Shown here one piece after another: positions 42,480 to 53,230 of a stretch of DNA of 64,000 nt. Location: NCBI GenBank assembly GCA_958450365.1, contig CAUEEP010000690.1, forward strand, positions 203,362-267,361, in the 5' to 3' direction. The translations under genes were made by a program, and so were the position numbers. Each line of letters begins with the position of its first letter. Position 1 is the first letter of the stretch. Below the pieces are notes generated by a model. The model was not told the DNA's origin. It saw only the letters and a list, made by a program, of their open reading frames with translations, and made no database searches. The DNA is from Mesorhabditis belari (lineage: Eukaryota; Nematoda; Chromadorea; Rhabditida; Rhabditidae).

Positions 42480-44138
42480 CAGTGGTCCACAAAAGTATTG
42501 TCCCATTGCCATCCAAAAGTTTCTTTCGTACGAAAATCTTGCAAAAAAACGATATTCCCAAAAAGTGTAGGGTATTTTGCTTACCCATAATACTCTATTT
42601 TTTAAGATTATAAGATTCATCCGTATACATTGCATAAAAATTAAAGTATAAAACAAGAACAATAAGTTACTTAACAAATGGCTCCACAAAAGTAATGTCC
42701 CATTGATGTTTTCCTCGATTATTCTTTTTGTTTTCGCTTTCTATGAATATTAAATGTATTTTATTTTATTAGTTAGATGACTGGCAAGAAAAACCTTGAC
42801 ACTCCGCAGAAGCTCCGAATCGCCAAGGCCCGGGAAAATGGGATGCAGGAAAAGGATGTGGCCAACCTCTTCAATTGCTCGATAAGGACGGTGCGCCGCA
42901 TTCTTTCTCAATCAAAAGTCGGCCGAAACCTTCATCGAGGCCTCAAGAGTGGCCGACGACCAATCACAACCCCAAAAGAAGATCGAGCCGTGATCCAAAT
43001 GGTGAAAAACGATCCTAACAAAACATCAACCGATGGAAGCCAAATGATGAGGGATCAATTTAACAAGGTTGTATCAATCGCCAGAAACGATCAGACGACG
43101 ATTAAATGAAGCTGGATTATATGCAAGACGGGCTGCCCGTAAACCTCTGACAAATTCTAAGCACCGGAAGCAGCGCCTTGACTTTGCACGGACCTACCGA
43201 AGTTGGACGACACGTGATTGGGCGAAAGTATTATTTACCGATGAGACAAAAATCAATTTATTTCACGCGGATGGAAACCATCTTATTCGGCGACCAACTG
43301 GAAAGCGATACGCACTCAAGTACATTCGGCCTACCGTGAAATTCAACGGTGGAAACATAATGCGTTGGGGTAAGAACCTTTTTAGAATTTTGTTATCTGA
43401 ACTTTTTTCTTTAGGAGCGATGTCTCGAACTTCAGTAGGTCCGTTAGTCTACGTGAACTCGACGATGGATGCTGTGGCTTACAAGAATATTATGGAGACC
43501 CAAATGCTTCCCTTTGCCAATCAAACAATGCCTCCCGGATGGATGCTTTACCAGGACAACGACCCGAAACACTAGTCGAGACTGATGATGGGACGGTTGG
43601 TGACACTTCAAAATGGTACCAGAGCTCGTCTGCCCGGATGGTTTTCGGCAAATCGTGTTAAATTGATCAATCCACCTCCCTACTCACCGGATCTCAATAC
43701 AATTGAACATTTGTGGTCATTTGTGAAGTCGCGCCTCAAGGGAAAGAAATTCGATTCGAAGGCCTCCTTATGGGTTCACATTCAACGTCTTTGGGCCACC
43801 ATCCGCCCAAGTCTTTTGAAAAATCTCGTGGATTCCATGCCGGATCGACTCAATGAAGCGATCAAAGCAAAAGGAGGACCAACCAAATATTAATTTTCTG
43901 AAAAAATTGTTAATTCTTTGCAAATGGGACATTACTTTTGTGGAGCTATTTGTTAAGTAACTTATTGTTTTTGTTTTATACTTTAATTTTTATGCAGTGT
44001 ATACGGATGAATCTTCTAATCTTGAAAAGTAGAGTAAGCAAAATGCCCTACACTTTTTGGGAATATCGTTTTTTTGCAAGATTTTCGTACGAAAGAAACT
44101 TTTGGATGGCAATGGGACAATACTTTTGTGGACCACTG
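42480..44138 (+). mobile_element. Tc1-like transposon, complete ends, IR/DR type
   Basis: 1659 bp flanked by TA (42478-42479 and 44139-44140). The inverted repeats are long (~42480-42704 and ~43924-44138) and begin CAGTGGTCCACAAAAGTATT. Each carries a second copy of that motif at its inner edge (TCCACAAAAGTAATGTCCCA), the IR/DR arrangement of some Tc1 elements. It encodes one transposase, now broken. Confidence 0.92.
42777..43893 (+). pseudogene. Tc1-like transposase (DD34E), broken
   Basis: The frame starts at 42777 (MTGKKNLDTPQKLRIAKARE). It has two N-terminal helix-turn-helix parts (VANLFNCSIRTVRRI, and SPETIRRRLNEAGLYAR) with an AT-hook-like GRRP between. There is a +1 frameshift near 43070 and a 45-nt intron at 43370-43414 (GTAAGA...TTTAG) whose removal joins GGNIMRWG to AMSRTSVGPL. 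The catalytic triad is visible: D in LFTDETK, D in YQDNDPKH, E in LNTIEHLW. A TAG at 43573-43575 follows NDPKH. The C-terminus is MPDRLNEAIKAKGGPTKY. Two lesions make it inactive, but its residues are well preserved. Confidence 0.88.
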
Positions 44139-44331
44139 TATATCAGAGCTCTTGAATCTTGATTCGTTATAGTTAAGATTCTAACTTGCTTTGAATGAAT
44201 AAACGCATGAACAATGAATAAACGAAATAATTATATTGCAAATCTAAAATGAAAGAAAGATATAAATTTGATCATTAATTAAAAAGTTTACTTATACGCC
44301 TCTCCTTTCCAATCTAAAGATGAAATTGAAG

Positions 44332-44536
44332 GACCAGCACGGATTTTTGGAAAACGAATCCATCCGATTGACATATCAAACTAGGAGACTGACTAGATGA
44401 TTATGATCTTTTTGATTATACCCCTGACATCATTGTAGTCACGAAATTTCCTAAATCAATCTCTCTTCATTTCAATCTCTTTTCAACCTTTTTCAATGTT
44501 CTTCTCTTGGCACAAGTGGAAAGATGGAAGGTTGTC
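44332..44536 (+). pseudogene. F-box-like family fragment, divergent subtype
   Basis: Matches ARIFGKRIHPIDI-type sequence followed by a divergent stretch shared with ~2880-3010 (minus) and with part of copy 5. No start and no downstream body. It abuts an upstream block of the next copy. Confidence 0.55.
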
Positions 44537-44539
44537 CAG

Positions 44540-45161
44540 AAGTGGAATGGTTTCTTGTCGAAATTTTGTGGCCAAGTGTCACTTTTCTTTTGAGAATTGG
44601 CAAAAATTTGAATATCTCAAAAACCTCAATGAAACCATGGATTACAGAGTTGCAAAAAAATGTGAGGCAAACGCCCAAATCCGAATTCTAAATGATGACA
44701 GCCTAGTGGGTTACGGTGCCAATTGATGGGGTAAAGAGGAGATTTTACGCTAGGGAAATCATTTTCTCTTCTCCCCGAAAGTCATAGGGGATCTTTTCTG
44801 CCATATTTTGGGCTTTTGGAGTTGTTCCTTGTTAGAATAGACTTTTATGCCTTCTTAAACGCATATCTTACTCGTCTTAAGCATTGTTTTGATGACGTAT
44901 CAGCTATTTTTGGTCTACGACACGTTTTTGCATAAAAAGAGCGACTGTTGAAATCCTTTGAGTCAATTTTAGCACATTTTAGATGTAAAACTTGGATTAT
45001 TGTTGTTTATGCACTAAAGATCATCGCAAGCTTTGGAGAAATGAAAGATTTTATCGAACTTTAGCTAAAACCCACCTTGCTGATTGTTTTTGTTTTGTAG
45101 CCAACTTTTCTGCCATATATTTACTGATTGTTAATTTCTAATCTTTCAATTTTCAGGCAGG
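44540..45161 (+). promoter_or_regulatory. Shared upstream block of copy 13
   Basis: Complete block. The relic peptide here is embedded in a longer open frame (44496-44726: FENWQKFEYLKNLNETMDYR, then AQIRILNDDSLVGYGAN). Ends TTTTCAG-GCAGG-ATG. Confidence 0.55.
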
Positions 45162-46130
45162 ATGGCAAAAATTCTTGCAAACTTGCACGAACGAACTTGC
45201 AGTCGAGATGCCCAATCTTCTCAAATTTCCGATGGAAAAACTCTGCTACGATCTGGTTTTGGAAGTAATTGAGGCATTGGAGCCAAAAGATGTGCCCGAA
45301 TTGATGCAAGTTGACAGAAGATTTCGATGGATTCTTCTCCAGAAACCAGCACGGATTCTTGGAAAACGAATCCATTTGATTAGCGTCGAGATGGATGGTC
45401 GAGATAGTCTGGATGACGAGCGCCAACGCTACGAGGATCTAGTCTTCATCATGAAATTCGCAGAATCAACGCCTCTTCCATTTTCTTTCTTCTCACATAA
45501 AATCCTTCTCTTGTCACAGGTTGAACGATGTTCGGTTTTGAACATTTCAGAAGCTGGATGGGGATCGATTGATAGGAAACTTTCGTCAGTCAAGAAGGCC
45601 TTCGCCAATTTGAAACAAGTCGACGAGTTGGGAGTTCAGACAATATGAAGACAATCTCAACGATTGTTTGTGGAGTTTAAAAGCTGAAGTCACCAATCGA
45701 GCATCATTGAGATTTTTCTATTTACAAAAAGATGAGATGCATCAACAACTTCTATTGTATTTGATCAATGGAAGCCTTCAAAATTGCAAAATGATCCAAG
45801 TGGACCTGTATCGTGATCCTGATTTTTATCCAACAGCTTATTCGGCCATTTCGAAGACTCAACTCGAGTTATTTGTGACTGAGGTTTATTTAGGAAATGT
45901 CAAATCGACAATTGAGTTGATTCTGAATTCCGGAATTCCGAGTGAAAATAAAGAAGCCGCTTGTTTCGTGCGTGATGAAATGACAGTTGAAATCAAGAAT
46001 TTGATCAAGAATTTTCCTGAAATTCGAACGAACCAAACAAGACTTTCATCATGGATACAATGATAGAGACGCTGAGAAAACACGAGTTTATTATTCAGCG
46101 TGGTGATCGTTCTGAGTGCTGTGATGCCTG
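45162..46130 (+). pseudogene. F-box-like family pseudogene, copy 13
   Basis: The normal ATG at 45162 is followed by an insertion (ATTCTTGCAAACTTGCACG region) that puts it out of frame with the body. The body is open from 45175 (TNELAVEMPNLLKFPMEKLC) to 45648, where a shift gives GVQTI and stop. It is open again from 45668 (KAEVTNRASLRFFYLQKDEM) to NLIKNFPEIRTNQT, where a deletion shifts it once more. The linker and tail are missing. Confidence 0.85.
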
Positions 46131-47127
46131 TCGAAAAGTTTTGAATACGAGATTTTGTTTGGTGATGTTTTATTGTGATATGTGAATACTATTTTGTGAT
46201 TTTTTTCACGTTTTTTTTTACTTTTTTACACGTTTTTACATTTTTTACTCTGTCTCTGCATAAATAGATTCTGCAATCAACAAAATCAAATGAAATAGCG
46301 TTCAGCTTCAACGCTGCATGTATTTATTGAAGAATTTGAATCTGTTTTAAACTTTAAAAACACTTGTGATACATTTTGAATCGAATTGGTCGCCGTTGAA
46401 CATACGTGAAGAGAGGAGATCGCAGAATTGAGCTGAAATATTGTTTACCAGCTCTTGGTGTCGCTTTATGGCCTTACTCTTTTTGCCTTTTGTTCCATGG
46501 TTTTGATAAAAAGACCACAAGAAAGGGCTTGATGACAGAGTAACAAGCAAATTTTAGGAGAATGACATTCATTTGGCGATTTAAAGTGCTAATAGCTAGG
46601 CAAGGCATTAAAGTGTCATTGTCATTGTCATATGATTTTAAGGCAAATTTGCTTGCTAACTCTATCATTGACTGATTTTTACAGAGCCTAATCCTAAATG
46701 TTCTTAATTTTTGAAAAAACATTGACAGAAGAATTGTTATGCTTAGTTTTTGTTTCGAATCACACAAAAAAAACAAAACTAAACATAAAAATGTTCCTAT
46801 CGACTTTTTTTTCAAAAATTAAAAAGAATCTCTAAAAATCAGTCAAATTATTTGAGCAAAACAATTTTTAAGTGGTTAAAATTGTTGCTAAAGTTTGAAA
46901 ATAGCTTTTTTGGCTTTTTTGATCCACCCCTAGCACCATACTATGGAGAAAATTATACGGTTAAGTTGGCTGGCTGAAAAGTGACAACGAAAAACTCTTG
47001 TCCGGGTAATTTTGCTCATATTTCCTAGAAAGCTTTGGTCTAGCTTCAGGTCTACAAGTGCGCAATTTTCATTTTTGAAAGAACCGATAGACAACTCAAA
47101 AAGACCTACGCGTTTCTGATCGACGAA
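46131..47127. other. 3' flank of copy 13, then no recognisable gene
   Basis: Family 3' UTR with AATAGATTC-type region and hairpin at ~46298, flank, a small sHSP intron-1 piece (~46640-46672), then AT-rich sequence without conserved frames up to the mariner remnant. Confidence 0.5.
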
Positions 47128-47500
47128 ATGAGCGCCATCGATTTCACCCGGTACAACCACGTCGGCTACACGAGTCGAGACAATGCGCTCGCTGCTACGT
47201 GTCAAATATGGTTTGCCCAGTTTCGTTTTGGAGACAAATCTTTGAAAGATGCAGAGGGCTGTAGAGTTGCACTCGAACTGGATGACTCCAAATTACTTGA
47301 ACTTATTACCAACGACCATCGGATGTCATCGCGTGAATTGGGATAAGTGTTAGGGGTCAATCCTGCTACAGTGCTAAGAGACCTTCGTACCCTTGAATTT
47401 AAATCGAAACTTGGGGCTTGGGTGCCCCATGACCTCACTGACCCCCAGAAGAGGCAGCGTCAGTGTCGATCAGTGTCGCCCATCTCTCACGATACGAAAG
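47128..47500 (+). pseudogene. Mariner-family transposase N-terminal remnant
   Basis: The frame reads TCQIWFAQFRFGDKSLKDAE, then DHRMSSRELG, a TAA at 47344-47346, and VLGVNPATVLRDLRTLEFKS with KLGAWVPHDLT. These are the two helix-turn-helix motifs and the WVPHxLT linker typical of mariner transposases. The catalytic DDD half is missing and a simple repeat follows. Confidence 0.8.
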
Positions 47501-47514
47501 GAAATCTTTTCTTT

Positions 47515-47625
47515 CTCGAATTCTTTCTTTCTGGAATTCTTTCTTTCTGGAATACTTTCTTTCTGGAATTCTTTCTCGAATTCTTTCTTTCTCAATTCTT
47601 TCTCGAATTCTTTCTTTTTCTACTA
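47515..47625. repeat. Polypyrimidine repeat (TTCTTTCTCGAATTCTTTCT type)
   Basis: About seven imperfect copies of a ~15-nt unit built on GAATTCTTTCTTTCT. All frames stay open, so the several ORFs here are artefacts. Confidence 0.85.
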
Positions 47626-47760
47626 CAAAAGAGGAATCCGGAATTTGCCTATAAAATGGGCAAAAGTCTTGGAAATTATTTGGAATCAATTTATGATTTT
47701 ATGTTGAATAAATTTGAGTTCAAAGTTCCACAGTTTTCAATTCACCAACCCAATTGCTAG

Positions 47761-50053
47761 ATTCGCCAAAAATTGCGATCGCTTGGACGAACGAGGGCCA
47801 TGAAGGAGAGAAGGGTTTCCGCGTCTCCGATCATCACTACGAGAAATTTCTTCGGGATAATAGAGAAAAAGTTGGACTTTGGCAAAAGCCTTAATGTACC
47901 TATTTCAGCTAAAAGATGCCTTTCTCATTGTGATGGGCGACCCTGGACAGAAAGGAAGCAAGGTTTGAAAAATATCGATGACCAAAAACGCTTTCTCGAA
48001 TAGATAGGCGACACCGAGCAAGGACAAGTCGAAGATCTCACGCCACTGATGCTTTTCTCAATCCCACAAAAACTTCGGTAAAATGCATTTTTTGCATCTT
48101 TTGTTTGTGCATCTAGCCATTTAGCAACGTTAGATTCTACAGAACGTTCCGGCTAGCGGTTGAAATTCGGTAATTTGCTTTTTATCGTATACAGTCGTCA
48201 AAAAAAAGTCTTGGCCGGTCAATGTTCACTTCAAAAATAGTAGCGCTCACAAAAGAGATCACATCCAAATATATTGACCACAAATGTTAGATTGGCAACT
48301 GGAAAGTTGGTACACTTATTCATTGCATTTTTTGAAATAACTAGTGCAATTAATCTACAGTTTTTATCAACAAAAAAGTCTATTTATTCTCTAAACTATT
48401 TTAAATCCTCAATATATAAGCTCGATCTTGTAGCTCTGTCAATTTTAAATTAGTTTTTAATGTCATATATACGCGTGTCTAATTGTAGTTGTGTTTGTAT
48501 ATCAATTATCTTTCTTCGTCTACGCTGTTCAATCTGTTTGCATTGTCACTTTTCCTTGTCGGATAAAGTATATATATATATAAAACAGGCTTCTGACAGA
48601 TTTAGAAAAGCTTTGGCTTTGTAGGTTTCTAGGGGCAACAAGTTGAGGAACCAAAAATGATGAACACTCGATGAAGCGATTGGAGCATTTTCTTCCAAAG
48701 AAACCCATTTCGGTGTCAATATAAAAAGAGCATAAAAAGCTAAATCTTATTTGGCTAAAGTACTATGGGATACCATTATTCATTTCACTTTTTAGAAATA
48801 ATTAGTGCAATTAATCTACAGTTTTCACCAATAAAAAGTCTATTTATTCTGTAAAAGAGGCTTTTGACAGAAATTTAGAAAACCTTCGGTTTTGTAGATT
48901 TCTAGGGGGCAACAAATTGTGCAACCAAAAATGATGAACACTCGATGAAGCGATTTGAGCATTTTCTTCCAAAGAAACCCACTTTGGTATCAATATAAAA
49001 ACGATAGAGCATAAAAAGTTAGGCATGTAGCCAAATTTTCAGCTAGATCTAATCAATTTACAACAACAAATTGAGGAACCAAAAAGGATGAACACTCGAT
49101 GAAGCGATTGGAGCTTTTTCATCCAAATAAACCTATTTTAATGCCAAAAAAAGAGAGCATAACAAGTTAGGTAAATAGCCAAAAAAAGCCTAAGAATATC
49201 ATCTTAAAGCTCTCACAAAATACTACAAAAAACTAATTGGGATCGGCTTATTTGAATGCGATCTAACGGGAGAAAAATGAGAAAACATTGACCGGTCAAG
49301 ACTTTTTCGACTTTTTTCGAAGTCGGTAAGCGGACATTTCTTGTAAAAGATAGAAATTATTCATAATTGACATGTTTGCCGGCAAAAGAAAGTCAAAGAC
49401 AATGATAAAAAAAGCAAAAAAAGCTGGGTGCTAAAGTGATTTTTGGAAAAATTTAAAGCTTTTCTTTTTTCTTATTTTCTATGCAGATTTGATGTTAATA
49501 CACGTTTTAGCGTTCAGAAATGAAATATTTTTCTAATTAACATCATTTGTCAAAGTTCTAAAAACTTGACTATTGCAAAAATTATGGGTACGTCTATGCT
49601 TCTGTGGAGCACTATGAAAATATGGAAAGCAAAAGGCGCGTCGCTTTATGGCCACAAACGTGGGCCACAATGTTCAAAAGTTAGTCAGTCTTTCGGTTGC
49701 ACAAACAGCACGAAATAGAAAAAGGGTACTGTATTTTTTGACCCCCTTTCAAATGGGTCTTCTATTAGAGTGTTTACGGTACCCCTTATCCAGAAATACA
49801 CCGCTCGAGGCGATGATCCGGAAAAACGCCGATCAAGTGTTCACGCCGCACGATCTTCACGCCACTCTCATCGATATTGTTCGGGTAATGCAACTCGTTT
49901 GTTTTCTGTTTTAGTTTTAAAGAAAGCAAAAAGATCTTCAGATCGTGCTTTTTAGCTACTCAGAAATTCTGAACACCAGGCCGCTTGCAATTAATTTATT
50001 CTAGAATCAAGCCCAATTTGGCTTTCGAGACACAAATTACTTGCGAATCAATG
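47761..50053 (+). pseudogene. DUF229-like (sulfatase-fold) gene, partial, five exons
   Basis: Exons with matching phases: 47761-47870, 47909-47962, 48004-48077, 49794-49884 and 50005-50053. The translated pieces are SPKIAIAWTNEGHEGEKGFR / VSDHHYEKFLRDNREK, LKDAFLIVMGDPGQKGSK, a segment with VEDLTPLMLFSIPQKL, ADQVFTPHDLHATLIDIV, and FGFRDTNYLRIN. Order and motifs fit nematode DUF229 proteins (MGDHG core, PLM/FSIP, TPHDLHATL), members of the alkaline-phosphatase/sulfatase superfamily. The core His of the DHG motif is Pro here, a metal-ligand position, which argues for loss of activity. The 5' exons are absent; mariner debris and a simple repeat sit where they should be. Intron 3 (1.7 kb) holds a transposon. 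No final exon found. Confidence 0.6.
48192..49326. mobile_element. Non-autonomous TIR element inside a DUF229-like intron
   Basis: Starts at TA-CAGTCGTC (48190 onward). Inverted arms 48205-48226 and 49284-49305 (AAAGTCTTGGCCGGTCAATG against its complement, one mismatch) define the ends. The interior has three direct repeats (~48625-48745, ~48896-49040, ~49062-49185) sharing GATGAACACTCGATGAAGCG and TTCTTCCAAAGAAACCCA. No transposase frame. CAGT ends and TA suggest Tc1-type mobilisation. Confidence 0.7.
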
Positions 50054-50333
50054 GTGAGCCTCGTTGTTTTGTGAGTGAGAGAGCTACAACTAAAAATTGA
50101 TTATTTCAATATACATAATAACGTATAAATAGGTATAGAATATTTAAAAACTTCAATAGACGGGCTCCCTACCCCTTACCAGTCTAATTTGTGTCAAAGT
50201 TTTTCAAAAATGTCTTAGCTATTGTTTTTTTTCTGTTTTAAATAAATATAGGGATTTTTACGTATAGAAAAGGCAATAAAAATAGCTAAAATGTGCAAAG
50301 TTAAAGGACAGAGTGTCTGATGCAAAAGTTCTG

Positions 50334-50490
50334 CTATGTACAGTTTATTCTACGTACAGTTTATTCTACGCACAGTTTATTCTATGTACAGTTTATCCTA
50401 CGTACAGTTTATCCTACGTACAGTTTATCCTACGTACAGTTTATCCTACGTACAGTTTATCCTACGTACAGTTTATTCTACGTACAGTTT
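50334..50490. repeat. 16-bp minisatellite
   Basis: Nine full copies of CAGTTTATYCTACGTA from 50341, plus partial units at both ends. Three overlapping open frames arise because 16 is not a multiple of 3 and no frame contains a stop. Confidence 0.95.
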
Positions 50491-50775
50491 ACGCCTCTAT
50501 TCAAAATTTAGACAAAATTCATTCAAAAAAAGTTTAAGCTTTTAACTGACCGCCATCGAAGGAAACGGGCTTGGCCTGAAAAGAAACTACATTCTAAAAG
50601 TCGATTTGCTCAATGGCTAGACCCTATGTACCGGTAATGACTTAGGAACAGAGCAGATAACAGCTCTCATATTTACAAGGGAAGATCAACTGGCTGAGAC
50701 GGCCAAATGACATGCAACCTGTACCATTCGAAGCAGAATTTCACGCTGATTCAGAATCTGCTTTCCGTTTTACAT

Positions 50776-51040
50776 ACTAGACCACAGCCTACTAGAAACG
50801 AGGCCGCGCAAAAGGTTTTTACAAGGTAAAGTCGGCTGGCTAAGGCGGTCAAATACTATGTGAGTAATATCATTCGACGCAGAATTTTATGCTGATTTCG
50901 AATCTGCTTTCCGTTTTTGCTGAACGCTATACTGGAAAAAGTTATAAACGTTTAAAGTTTTGTTAGGACTTTGAAAATCTGGGTTTTTCGGTCTTAGGGG
51001 CCTTCTGCGCGGCCTCGTTTCTAGTAGGCTGTGGTCTAGT
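50776..51040. repeat. Inverted repeat flanking an R1 copy
   Basis: 40-bp arms at 50776-50815 and 51001-51040 (ACTAGACCACAGCCTACTAG, GGCCGCGC) differ at about one position. Between them lies an R1 copy. It could be a small TIR element. Confidence 0.7.
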
Positions 51041-51097
51041 TCTAGGCTGTGGTCTAGTTCTATGCTGTGGTCTAGTTCTAGGCTGTGGTCTAGTCTT
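51026..51097. repeat. 18-bp tandem repeat
   Basis: Four copies of AGGCTGTGGTCTAGTTCT, overlapping the right arm of the inverted repeat; the left arm has a single unit, so the expansion happened after insertion. Confidence 0.9.
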
Positions 51098-52138
51098 AAA
51101 ATTGTCTATGACAGGCTTTATTGAGTTTAAAATCATCAGGGTCTTGCAAGAGTGCATGTTGGTTATTTTGTATTTTCAAATATTTTGTCGACTAGCTCAA
51201 GTTTCCTTTGATAATATTCGTTGTGAGTTCAGAGAAAATTGATCAGAAATTTGTCCTCATTTGAAAGAGGTGACTCAAGTCTATCAAATGAGCTCAAATA
51301 TTCTAATTTTATTTACAGACTTCAACTGATTATTGAAAGAATAGATATGAGTAGGCAACTGTACGATCAAAAGTTCAAAAGTCAATCTACTCACACAAGT
51401 TGGCCAAGCGAAAAAATAAACAAAGTGCAGAGAGAAAAAAGAAAAGTGGTAAAGGGCCTTTTGACCCTTTTTCCTTCGCAAACAACTTCGGCACATCAAA
51501 AATAAACTAGAGTTTTCCCTCTCTATTCCACCAGAAATTGTCATGATTTTTTGAGGAAAATTCCATTGATTTATGCCCTTCTCTTTATCTTTTCGCTTCT
51601 TGTGCTTTCTAGTTTAGAGTTTTTTCTTTTCATTTTCTTGAAATTTGAAACCCTCCGTTATCTTGAAATTTCTGGACCAAATTCAACCAAAAGGTCCGAA
51701 ATGAAAAACATTTTTTTAGAAATTTTTTGAACCTTATTTTCTTAGTTTTTCATTGCAACAGTTTTTGGTCTCCCTTTTCAAAAACTTTTAAATGTTTTTA
51801 GTTTTTAGTTATCACCAGTTTTTTCTCGTTTAGTCATGGGTTTGTTGGTGGAAGGACGGTGGACAGACGACAAAGATGCCCCAAAAGGAATCAAAATGAC
51901 AGTTTGTTGTTTAAAAGATTTTAAAAAGTGAAAAAACCCGACTTGAAAAACAAAAAGGAAAAAAACCGAACCGTTCAGCCATTCAACAACTGGGTGACCG
52001 TCGATGGACAACCCGGGTCAACGGGAGAAGGAGGATTCGTCGCTGAAAAAGATCGGTCTGTTTTAATCTAAAATCCTTTAATCTAAAGTCCTTTAATCAG
52101 AAATCAAGTAATAAAGTGCGATAAAAAAAACGAAAAAC
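51098..52138. other. Stretch with no recognisable gene
   Basis: AT-rich with short frames only. Nothing matches the repeat families of the window. Confidence 0.5.
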
Positions 52139-52140
52139 TA

Positions 52141-52651
52141 TTGGGTTGATGCATAATTATCCGGACTTCTTTTATAAATGATTTTATTTAACAAAAAATA
52201 ACATAAATAGTTAGAAAAATATGTTTAATTGATTATTCTGGAGCATATTCACCGCCTACATCAATAACTGATTGCCATTTGCTTGGAAGACGATCGATTC
52301 CACGAGCGAAGAATAAACGATCTTTGGAGGCAATCCACGCTTTAACATCGTCTATCAAGTCATCCAAATCGTTGTAGATCTTATTTGTTTGCCAATTTTT
52401 GAGCGATCGATTGACGTGGTAGTCCGTTGGGGCTTCTCCAGTTCTTTGAGATCGCGAAACGACTCTGCGGCAGACCATCCCTTTTCGAAGTGGTAGAGCA
52501 TGATATGGCGAAGATGGATATGATTGTCGACACGCATTTTGTTCACTAAAGAATAACGAATATTTAAAAAAAAGAAATAGACAAAAAGCTTTCAAAACAA
52601 AAAAGATACAAGCACGCAAAAAGAAGTCCGGATAATTATGCATCAACCCAA
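52141..52651 (-). mobile_element. Mariner deletion derivative
   Basis: 511 bp with TIRs at 52141-52173 and 52619-52651 (TTGGGTTGATGCATAATTAT, CCGGACTTC), perfect over ~32 bp, flanked by TA. The minus strand keeps the N-terminal transposase piece (NHIHLRHIMLYHFEKGWSAA) fused to the C-terminus (LKNWQTNKIYNDLDDLIDDV, FFARGIDRLPSKWQSVIDVG, GEYAPE). The catalytic core is deleted, so it could only move in trans. Perfect TIRs imply a young insertion. Confidence 0.9.
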
Positions 52652-52904
52652 TACCTTTTCTGATGTCAATTGTTAGTTTTTCATTAGAATTTCTCTAAAT
52701 CTTTTCTTGTTTTTTGAATTTCTTGTCACTTTCGTTATTTAGAAATTCTCCAAAGTTCGCGGAATTTCTCTTCTCTTTCAAGATCATATGCAAACATCAA
52801 CATAAATTCTTTTCTCCATTCTATTTCTTAAATCGCGCCTCTTTATGATTTTTTTTATCTCTAGCTCCTTGTTCTCTAAACGACTAGACCTGTATATATG
52901 TCAT

Positions 52905-53004
52905 AGCCGATCTGCTATTTCAGCCGATCTGCTATTTCAGCCGATCTGCTATTTCAGCCGATCTGCTACTTCAGCTGATCTGCTATTTTAGCCGACTTGC
53001 TATC
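52905..53004. repeat. 17-bp tandem repeat
   Basis: Six copies of AGCCGATCTGCTATTTC, the last two diverged. It lies ~230 bp upstream of the putative start of the hydroquinone reductase gene. Confidence 0.95.
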
Positions 53005-53230
53005 AAAACTTTTCGCTAGCCGATTTACTATTGCGGCTAGCCGCAACGATACCCCTTTAACGTCCAGGAGGTATTTTGAGGACCAGAATACCCCTTTAAC
53101 GCACTCGCGACCAAAACCTCTTGGGCGTATAGTCGTGTAGTCCTAGCTATTTGTTCCCCAATCAATTAAAAGTTTACAGATAAAATTAGACTATTTGCGC
53201 TCTTTGACAGCTTTGAGTCTCCTCTTTTAA

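Noticed and set aside
47393..47707. Several Phe/Leu/Ser-rich ORFs
   Set aside because: They come from a polypyrimidine simple repeat between mariner and DUF229-like remnants.
50341..50490. CRISPR-like regularity
   Set aside because: Units are directly abutting 16-mers without spacers, in a eukaryotic context.
50313..50545. Three overlapping ORFs of 63-74 codons
   Set aside because: They are frames of a 16-bp tandem repeat with no stop codon in any frame, not genes.
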